The translations under genes were made by a program, and so were the position numbers. A stretch of DNA of 64,000 bases from an uncultured Lachnospiraceae bacterium (GTDB taxonomy: Bacteria; Bacillota; Clostridia; Lachnospirales; Lachnospiraceae): assembly GCA_951800145.1 (NCBI GenBank), contig CATOJE010000003.1, positions 38,400 to 102,399 of the forward strand. The letters run 5' to 3'. A model generated the notes under the pieces. That model had not been told where the DNA came from and did not search any database. It saw only the letters and a program-made list of their open reading frames with translations. How positions within the stretch are numbered: the stretch's first letter is position 1; each line of letters begins with the position of its first letter. This document shows positions 8,984 through 16,775 of this stretch, piece after piece.

Positions 8984-9454
8984 TTACCGGTGCGCCTTCC
9001 CACTGACTTGTTCCACCAAAAGCTTCATCACCACAGTCTTTGCCATCACAGACGAATCAAAGGAAACCTCTTCTTCGCGATAGTGCTTCATCAATACCTC
9101 CAGCCCATGGTATTTTTCCTCCTCCGGCAGGATTTCCAGCCTGCCTCTGCCCATAACGCATTCATACTCCATAGTACAGCTGCAGCCATTGCCCCCATCT
9201 CCTTTCACCAGCTTATGAGAGCAGTCCATCTCAAAGCTCACCCTGGAATCCCGCTTCAGCAGCTCATACTTTTTCCCCTGAGCTGCGCCGTGAAAGAAAA
9301 GGGTAATTTGCCTTCCCTCTGTCTCCATGCCAAAATTCAAGGGAAGGATGTATGGGGACTCCTCATCATGAAATGCCAGCCGGCATATGTCACATCGTTT
9401 CATAATCGCTACAATCTCTTCAAAATCTTTAATTTCTCTGTCTTTTCTTCTCAT
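8984..9454 (-). CDS. Pyridoxamine 5'-phosphate oxidase-family flavin-binding protein (NimA-like)
   Basis: MKRCDICRLAFHDEESPYILPLNFGMETEGRQITLFFHGAAQGKKYELLKRDSRVSFEMD. Confidence 0.85.
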   Translation of the reverse strand: MRRKDREIKDFEEIVAIMKRCDICRLAFHDEESPYILPLNFGMETEGRQITLFFHGAAQGKKYELLKRDSRVSFEMDCSHKLVKGDGGNGCSCTMEYECVMGRGRLEILPEEEKYHGLEVLMKHYREEEVSFDSSVMAKTVVMKLLVEQVSGKAHR

Positions 9455-9554
9455 TCCTTTTCTCCATTATGATAAAATATCCTATTCCATTCCAACAATC
9501 CTTAGGGTATAATGTTACTACTTAAAATTATATTTAGTAAGGAGCATTACCCCT

Positions 9555-10121
9555 ATGTCCAGCATTTTTGATGAAAAAACCATGATACAATATTTAGAGC
9601 GTTCCATTCCCGACGGCGAAGCCCTGGCTGCAGGCATACACGGGATCGGGATTACATCCCAGATTAAGCAGGCTTTCAAAAACTGTGTTCTCATAGGAGA
9701 GCAGCTGATCCCAAAGGAAAACGGTGCTGTCCTGGAGGTCAGCAAAGAGAAGTATGCAAAATGTGATGTATATATCGGTATTACCCAAAATTATTTAATC
9801 GTCTCCGAATGTGAGCTGTACAAGCACTGCTATGAATTTAATGAGCATCCGGAGCTTAGGGAGGGCGAGGCAAAGGAGCTTTGCACTGCCATCTCCATCC
9901 AGGATATCGGCACCTGCTTTCCCCTGGCTGACATCCAAACATGCATCATCAAAAAAGGATGGATGGGATCGGTCAACTGTTCCATCACCATGAAAAACGG
10001 CAATTTCCTCAAGCTTTTGCTTCCAAAGCTGGGGGGCGTGGGAGGCGGTATGCCTCATCACGCCGAATATCGTGAAGCGATCCTGGCGCGCTTAAGCGGC
10101 TGCGGTATAAGCGGCAAGTGA
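9555..10121 (+). CDS. Hypothetical protein (possible PH-like fold)
   Basis: 188 aa intact ORF after AAGGAG; no confident family. Confidence 0.6.
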   Translation: MSSIFDEKTMIQYLERSIPDGEALAAGIHGIGITSQIKQAFKNCVLIGEQLIPKENGAVLEVSKEKYAKCDVYIGITQNYLIVSECELYKHCYEFNEHPELREGEAKELCTAISIQDIGTCFPLADIQTCIIKKGWMGSVNCSITMKNGNFLKLLLPKLGGVGGGMPHHAEYREAILARLSGCGISGK

Positions 10122-10149
10122 TGGGGATCGCTATTTACAAAAGGATGGA

Positions 10150-12352
10150 TTAGCTCGCCGCCCCCTCCCAGCATCCATCCGCACCTACAGAATAGCCGTC
10201 CGGAGTCATTTCATTCCGGTACATAGCCCCCAGAGGTCTTCCTGCCTTTCCTGTGGCGTCTGGATTCAGATAATACCAGAAGCCATTTACCATCACCCAG
10301 CCAGTCTTCATCCTGGTAAGAATGTCGATATAGTACATCCAGGCAGTTCTGGCATCGTATACCCAGCCCTCCTTCGCGCCGGCATCTGCGCCAAAGGCAT
10401 ACCAGGCGCCATTAATCAGCTCCCAGGCCACCTGCTCGTAAACATTACCGGCTTCATCCACAAGCAGCTCTCCTGCCGCATAGGTTCCATCTGCATACTG
10501 CAGCCTCCAGGGAGCATCCGGCACAGCGGCCTCCTGCTGCCAGTGGCTCCTGCCGTCCCCGGCGCTGCCGTTTACCGCTCCGGTGATAATGCCAGTGACC
10601 GAATTCACCTGGCCCCTCCTGCCATCCCGGTACACATAGCCCTGAGTCTGGGCAGATGCCGCGTCGCCGGAGGATTTACTTCTGCCAGCGCTGCCGCCGG
10701 AGGATCCGCTTCCGCCGGAGGAACCACTGCCACTACCAGAACCATTGCCGCCTGGCAAACCGCTTCCGCTGCCGGAGCCGCTGTCTCCCGTAGAACCGCT
10801 CTCGCTACCGGAGCCGCTGTCTCCCGGCGAACCGCTTCCACCTGAGCCACTGCCGTCTCCCGGCAAGCCGCTGCTACCAGAACCACTGCCGTCCCCCGGC
10901 AATCCGCTTCCACCTGAGCCACTGCCATCTCCGGATCCGCCGTCATCATCCCCGCCGCCAGACGGCTGAGACGGCTCCGCCTCCACGATGGTAAAATAAA
11001 TGGTCTTTCTTCCTAATTCATAATTTCCCTCCGGACAGTCCTCCACCGTGATGGAGGCAGTGCCCACATCGGTATTTTGGGAATAGGTTATCAGATATTC
11101 CTCCTCCGGAATCATCACCCGCCCGTCCGTAACCGTAACCTTCGGGGTAATGGGGGCGCCGGTATACTCATAAGTATCTGATGCAATGCTGACTACCGGA
11201 TCCATTACCTTCTTCGTCCGGTAATTATAATCCGCCAGCGTCAGGATATCCGTGCCATACATCATACGGCACATATCGTTATATTGATAAACCAAATACT
11301 CGATTGCTATAGAATATTCTATGGGGAATTCATACATATCATCCGGAGTGCCAGTCTTAGTTCCCCGCAGAAAAAATCCGTCCACACGTCCATTGCCTTC
11401 CCAGTCCTGGCAGTTTGTGATATCCACCAGGTAGTTTTTCCCATCATCCATGGTTACGATATTCCACATATGACCGATCCCCTCCGAGCTTCCTTCCCCT
11501 CCCAGAGATCCGGTAACTATATAGCAGGCAAGCTTCGGGCTCAGGAACTGAGACAGATCGCAAAGATACTGGAAGGCCTTCGAATAGCCCGTACAGACCA
11601 CATTGGTGTCCGGATTATCATCAAAGACAGCGATCAGCTGCCATGGATTGCTATAAGGAGAGTAGGGGTCTCCCGCCGCGTCAAAATCATAGCTGACCCG
11701 GCTGGTGATTTCCTCCAAATATGCATATAATTTATCATAATCGGCCCCCTGCCGCCACCTTTTTCACACAATCCTTAAATCGGTCATACATCAGCCGGTA
11801 AGTCCCTTCCAGCCTGTCCTCACCGTGATTGCCATAAAGTGTTCCCTGGTCACTTCCATAAAATACCTGGTCTACATAGCCGGCAAACAGCTCCTCTGGA
11901 TCCGGAAAATCGGAAACCAGCTGGCTCATGTCCACCTGATAGTGAAAGACGAAACCAGTTCTCTGCCCTGCCTCCAGATCCTCCTCCAGATCCTTCTTTT
12001 CCAGCTCCTCCTAGGATTCTTCTGCAGGGCTTTCTCCTGCCGGATCCTCTGTCCTGATTTCCTCCTCCGGACCCGCTCCCTCACCTTCCTCTCCCGGCGC
12101 CTTCGTCCCACTCTCTCCCGCCGGATCCATCGTCTCAGTCTCCTTGGCTGGATCCTTCTCCTGGTCCCCTGCTTCCGGATCCTTCTCCTGGTCTTCCCGG
12201 TCTGCATCCGGGGCACTGGCTATGTCCCAATCCAGCATTTTCTCCGAATCCATAGGGGCCTCCTCCGCGGAAAAGGCGGAAAATGTACCTGTGTTCCATA
12301 TCATACTGACCGCTAAAATGGCGCTCAGCAATCTCTTATTTTGCAGCTTCAT
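10150..12352 (-). pseudogene. Disrupted secreted protein: signal peptide, acidic linker, transglutaminase-like domain, Gly/Ser/Pro repeat, cell-wall-binding-like C-terminus
   Basis: ORFs 12011-12352 and 11735-11935 share one frame separated by TAG (12011-12013); the frame then shifts by 1 nt at G5/C5 (11745-11749) into ORF 10150-11718. Confidence 0.8.
10690..10970. repeat. Coding low-complexity Gly/Ser/Pro/Asp minisatellite
   Basis: GSGSGGSGLPGDGSGSGSSGLPGDGSGSGGSGSPGDSGSGS... Confidence 0.9.
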
Positions 12353-12618
12353 AGGTATCCCTCCGTTATCTCATACCCTGTTTTCTCATATCGCTCCCTA
12401 AGTCTCTTAATTCTACTATTTATAGCTTACCATGAGCTCAGAAAAATAACAAGAAGAGAAATGCCCGTAGAGCCTGCTGCTGTGCTCATACTACTGTGCA
12501 CAGGCAGTAACAAATCGTAATACTCAGTACCGTTTTAGGATTTTGGGCTGTCCGACGCCAAAACGGGTATTTAATAATGGCGGGGTGTTATGTTTATTGC
12601 GCGCCATCCTGCGGCCAC

Positions 12619-13893
12619 TCAGTCTTTCAGACAGCCAATTGGAACGACATATACTCCATCCTGTCTTCGATAAGCATAATCACCAACCCCAATAAGCACC
12701 ATCAAAAAGGCCGGAGCCCTCATCTTTGTTGTGTCGATTTTATTTCCTAATTTCTTAAGATTCTCAGCGCCTTCTTCAATCAATCTGTCACCGCCAAGTT
12801 TTATTTCTATCAGGCCATAAACTCCGTTTCGCAAATGAATCACTGCATCACATTCTAACCCCGTTTTATCCCGAAAATGATACACGCTCCCATTCAATAC
12901 TTCAGCAAATACCCTTAAGTCACGAATACACATTGTCTCAAACAATAACCCAAAGGTATTCAAGTCCTCAATCAAATCCTGCGGTCCCAGCCCTAATGCC
13001 GCCGCCGCAATAGACGGATCGACAAAATAACGGGTATTGGAAGTCCGAATCGCTGCTTTGGAACGGAGATTTGGATTCCATGCCTCCATTTCTTCAATCA
13101 CAAATATTTTTTTTAACGCATTAATATACGAATAAACAGTATCTGAGTCGAAGGTTTCCGCTTCATTTACAACAATATCTTCACAGAGCAAAGTATTGGA
13201 TACTTGCGCTCCCTGATTGCGCGCATAAGAGCGCATCAGGCGCTTCACACGTTCCGGATTTCTGGAAATACCATCTGCACGGGAAATATCCGACTTTACA
13301 ACCGCATCGTAATAATCAAATGCCTGTTCCAACGCAATTTCACCATCTAAATCTGTGGCTCTTGGCCATCCTCCACGGCATACAAGAAAAGCCAGCTGTT
13401 TCAAATCAAGCATATTTTCTCCTTCAATTTGCTCCGGCGCTTCAAAAAGCATTTTCAAGCTCACTTCCCCTGTTGAATCTAACGATTCGTATAAACTCAT
13501 CGGACGCATCAGCAGCCATGAAAAACGACCTGTTCCAGTATGATGAATATGTTCATAAGAAGCCGGAACCGAGGATCCTGTTAAGATAAATTGTCCAAAC
13601 TCGTCCCGATGATCCACTTCAAAGCGTACTGCGTCCCATAGCTTCGGCGCAATCTGCCATTCATCAATCAACCGTGGAATTTCACCTTTCAAAAGTCTTT
13701 TCGGATTAATTTCCGCCATGGTCAGATTTTGTTTCTCCTTTTCCGGATCAGCCATATAAAGAACACTTCCTGCTATCTGCTCGGCTGTTGTTGTTTTTCC
13801 GCACCATTTAGGACCTTCAATCAAAACAGCTCCCTTTCCCAATAAACGACTTTTTAATATTTCGTCTGCAATTCTTGCTTTATATTTTTTCAA
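12619..13893 (-). CDS. ATP-binding protein, AAA + DUF4143 type
   Basis: GPKWCGKTTTAEQIAGSVLYMADPEKE Walker A; GQFILTGSS; C-term DKTGLECDAVIHLRNGVYGLIEIKLGG. Confidence 0.9.
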   Translation of the reverse strand: MKKYKARIADEILKSRLLGKGAVLIEGPKWCGKTTTAEQIAGSVLYMADPEKEKQNLTMAEINPKRLLKGEIPRLIDEWQIAPKLWDAVRFEVDHRDEFGQFILTGSSVPASYEHIHHTGTGRFSWLLMRPMSLYESLDSTGEVSLKMLFEAPEQIEGENMLDLKQLAFLVCRGGWPRATDLDGEIALEQAFDYYDAVVKSDISRADGISRNPERVKRLMRSYARNQGAQVSNTLLCEDIVVNEAETFDSDTVYSYINALKKIFVIEEMEAWNPNLRSKAAIRTSNTRYFVDPSIAAAALGLGPQDLIEDLNTFGLLFETMCIRDLRVFAEVLNGSVYHFRDKTGLECDAVIHLRNGVYGLIEIKLGGDRLIEEGAENLKKLGNKIDTTKMRAPAFLMVLIGVGDYAYRRQDGVYVVPIGCLKD

Positions 13894-13949
13894 TGTAATT
13901 GTGCCTCCTTTAAGAGATATTAATTATAGTATACCCTCTTTTTGAAAAA

Positions 13950-14018
13950 GGCACAATTATTTTCGGCATTTTGGCACAATTATTTTCGGCATATTGGCAT
14001 AATTATTTTCGGCATATT
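13950..14018. repeat. Three tandem 23-bp iterons upstream of the DUF4143 ATPase
   Basis: GGCACAATTATTTTCGGCATTTT / GGCACAATTATTTTCGGCATATT / GGCATAATTATTTTCGGCATATT. Confidence 0.95.
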
Positions 14019-14092
14019 GGCCTACCCGAAAATTTGACAGTTGACTATAAGAAAAACTACTTGTAGGCCGCATAAAGCCTACATTTCTATCC

Positions 14093-14854
14093 ATGAAACT
14101 CACTGTCAGCAAATCAAAAAATTCCGCATCCTTTTATGTCCAAAAAACAATCCGCAAGCCCAACGGCAATGTGACCACGATCACGGTGGAAAAGCTTGGC
14201 AATCTGACTGAGGTCACCGCAAAGGCCGGCGGTACGGACCACTATGTGTGGGCGCAGGAGTATGTCAACGAGCTCAACCGCAGGGAGTACGAGCAGAACA
14301 AAGAGGTCATCGTCAGCGATTCCCCTTCCAAGCTCCTAAAAAAGGGGGAGCAGAAACTCTTCAACTGCGCCTACCTCTTCCTCTAGGGTATCTACTACAG
14401 CCTGAGGCTGGACGAGGTCTGTAAAGATATCGCTTCCCGTCATGCCTTCTCCTATGACCTGAACGATGTCCTCTCGAAACTGATCTATATCAGGATACTC
14501 TGCCCCTCCCCGAAGCTATCTTCCCATCGGGAAGCGGCCAGGCTCATCGGCAGCGGGAAGTATAAGCAGAGGCCCAAAAACCAGAACAATCCCCATAGGT
14601 TCATATATCGGGAGAAGATAACAAAAGAGGGGGAACTCTGCTCGGAAGAGCTCGTCTGTCTGGACACGAAGGCCATCCAGGGAGAAGAACGCTATGATGG
14701 CTTTTATGCTGTATGCACAAACCTGGATGATATGGGGGGATGGGATACTCCAGCTGAACAAAAAACGCTGAAGCCTTCAATAATTCGTATGCTGAAATTT
14801 TTCAGACTCTCTGTGCTGAGCTCTTTTACCATTGGTTTTGCTATCAAGCAGTAG
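14093..14854 (+). pseudogene. IS1634-type transposase remnant (internal deletion, in-frame TAG)
   Basis: MKLTVSKSKNSASFYVQKTIRKPNGNVTTITVEKLGN...; TAG at 14384-14386, then same frame GIYYSLRLDEVCKDIASRHAFSYDLNDVLSKLIYIRILCPSPKLSS ... LDTKAIQGEERYDGFYAVCTNLDD. Confidence 0.8.
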
Positions 14855-14896
14855 TTTATGAAAATTCTTAAAGAAAACTGAGAATTGGAAATATGG

Positions 14897-14925
14897 TTGT
14901 ATTTTTTCTCCCATTGTGGTATATT
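14897..14925 (+). promoter_or_regulatory. Sigma-70/A promoter for small RNA
   Basis: TTGTAT - 17 bp - TATATT. Confidence 0.55.
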
Positions 14926-14932
14926 ATTATCA

Positions 14933-15055
14933 AAGAAAGCATCTGCTGGAACAGGTGCTTTCTCGGGAAACTGCCGATAGACGGTTAGCCCAATTTCTAT
15001 CTAAGCAAAAATAACTGCTCAGCTTGCGGGCCGGGGCGGTTATTTTTGCGTTTTG
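14933..15055 (+). ncRNA. Candidate small RNA, possibly antitoxin RNA of a Lachnospiraceae holin-like type I toxin-antitoxin module; toxin ORF not identified
   Basis: Promoter, hairpin AAAGCATCTGCTGGAACAGGTGCTTT, GGGAAACTGCCGATAGACGGTTAGCCC, terminator GCAAAAATAACTGC...GCGGTTATTTTTGC. Confidence 0.45.
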
Positions 15056-15148
15056 TTACTATCCTTACCGAATGTATATCCAAGGCCGAAGCTTAACACA
15101 TCACCAGACAAATAGCAACATTTTTAAGCAAATAGATGGCTTAACCAG

Positions 15149-15190
15149 AAAAATCCCATACCAGGGCACGCCGCCCTGTATGGGATTTTT
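15149..15190. terminator. Bidirectional-type intrinsic terminator downstream of hydA
   Basis: AAAAATCCCATAC-CAGGGCACGCCGCCCTG-TATGGGATTTTT. Confidence 0.85.
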
Positions 15191-15203
15191 CCTTTTCCAA
15201 TTC

Positions 15204-16592
15204 TCAATCACTCGCCTGTACCTTCTGCCACTGATACGTCCCCCTGGCCACATACTGCCCCATACCTTCCCGGATCACCTGGTGATTCTCCACCACCTTC
15301 TGTCCCCGCAGGTACACAGACCGGATTCTCCCCGTTACCTTCATTCCCTCAAAGGGAGCATAGTCCACATTCTGGAGCTGGTCTCCCGCGGTAATCACAT
15401 CCTCCGCCTCCGGATCCAGCACCACGATATCCCCGTCGCTTCCCGGGGCGATTACGCCTTTCCTGGGATACATCCCGTAGAGCTTTGCCGGGTTTTCCGC
15501 CAGCAGGGCGCACATCTCTTCCAGGGAAAGCCTTCCCTTCCTCACCCCTTCGCTGTACAGCAGGATCCCCCTGGTTTCCACCCCGGGCATCCCCCCCGGA
15601 ATCTTTCGGAAATCCTTCTCCCCCAAAGCCTTCTGTGCTGTGGTAAAGCTGCAGTGGTCGGTAGAGATGGTCTGGATCTCCCCCTCCTTCAGCCCCTTCC
15701 ACAGGGCCGCCTGGTCCGATTCCTTCCTGAGAGGCGGGGCAATCACATACTTCGCCCCCTCAAAGCCGGGAAGCTGATACAGCCCATCATCCATCAGCAG
15801 ATACTGGGGACAGGTTTCCGCGTAAACCTCCTGTCCTCTCTCCCTGGCCGCCCGAATCTCCTTTAATCCTTCCTCACAGGTAAGATGCACCACCATCACC
15901 GGGGCCTGGGCTATCTGGGCCAGGCGGAGCAGACGCCCGATAGCCTCCGCCTCCGCGGCTGCCGGCCTGGTGGCCGGATGGCTTGCCACCCCCATCCGGC
16001 CGCCGGCCACAGCCTCCTCCTGAAGCGCCGCGATCACGCCGCTGTTCTCACAGTGCACCCCGGCGATTCCCTTCACTTCCTTCAGCCGCTTCAACACCTG
16101 ATAAATGGTCTTGTCATCTACCTGGGTATCATAGGTCATGTAGAGCTTAAAGGAGGTAACGCCGGCTTCCATCATCCGGTCGATCTCCTGGCTGAGTTCA
16201 GGGCTCCACTCAGTAATGGACATATGGAAGCCATAGTCGCAGGAGCACTTCCCGTCCGCCTTCTCATGCCAGTTTTTTAAGCCCTCCTCCATGGTCTCCC
16301 CCGGATACTGGGTTCCGAAATCCACGATGGTGGTGGTGCCGCCCCGGATCGCCGCCTTTGTCCCGGTGGCAAAATCATCCGCCGTCACCGTCCCTGCCAC
16401 ATGAAGGTCGAAATGGGTGTGGGCGTCGATAAACCCCGGGAACAGCAGCTTTCCGGACACATCCTCCACCACAGCTCCCTCTGCCGCCAGTCCATTTCCC
16501 ACTGCAGCCACCTTCCCGTCCTCTAAAAGCACATCCATCACGGACACCCCAGAAGTGGAAACCACCTGTCCGCCCTTTAATAATCTCTTCAT
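15204..16592 (-). CDS. hydA: Dihydropyrimidinase / D-hydantoinase-type cyclic amidohydrolase of the SDMH-purine cluster
   Basis: MKRLLKGGQVVSTSGVSVMDVLLEDGK, FPGFIDAHTHFDL, SFKLYMTYD (carboxylated Lys); ATG at 16592. Confidence 0.9.
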   Translation of the reverse strand: MKRLLKGGQVVSTSGVSVMDVLLEDGKVAAVGNGLAAEGAVVEDVSGKLLFPGFIDAHTHFDLHVAGTVTADDFATGTKAAIRGGTTTIVDFGTQYPGETMEEGLKNWHEKADGKCSCDYGFHMSITEWSPELSQEIDRMMEAGVTSFKLYMTYDTQVDDKTIYQVLKRLKEVKGIAGVHCENSGVIAALQEEAVAGGRMGVASHPATRPAAAEAEAIGRLLRLAQIAQAPVMVVHLTCEEGLKEIRAARERGQEVYAETCPQYLLMDDGLYQLPGFEGAKYVIAPPLRKESDQAALWKGLKEGEIQTISTDHCSFTTAQKALGEKDFRKIPGGMPGVETRGILLYSEGVRKGRLSLEEMCALLAENPAKLYGMYPRKGVIAPGSDGDIVVLDPEAEDVITAGDQLQNVDYAPFEGMKVTGRIRSVYLRGQKVVENHQVIREGMGQYVARGTYQWQKVQASD

Positions 16593-16775
16593 TCCACGCT
16601 TCCTTCCCTCATTTTGCATAATCGCCGCGGTCTGCACCGGCCTGGATAAGGGAGAGGCTCTCGAGAACACATGGGAAAAGCGCTCTCGGAAACTCCCCTG
16701 CACCGGCCTGCCTGAAACAGCAGCCTTCTTTCCCTTAATCTGCTCCTGATTACAGTGTAAGCTCTTTATTCGCCG

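Noticed and set aside
10150-14854. Two in-frame TAG codons (12011 and 14384) as evidence for amber recoding or pyrrolysine
   Set aside because: TAG is used as a normal stop elsewhere (e.g. arcC at 30437-30439), both affected genes are otherwise degenerate, and no pyl genes are visible
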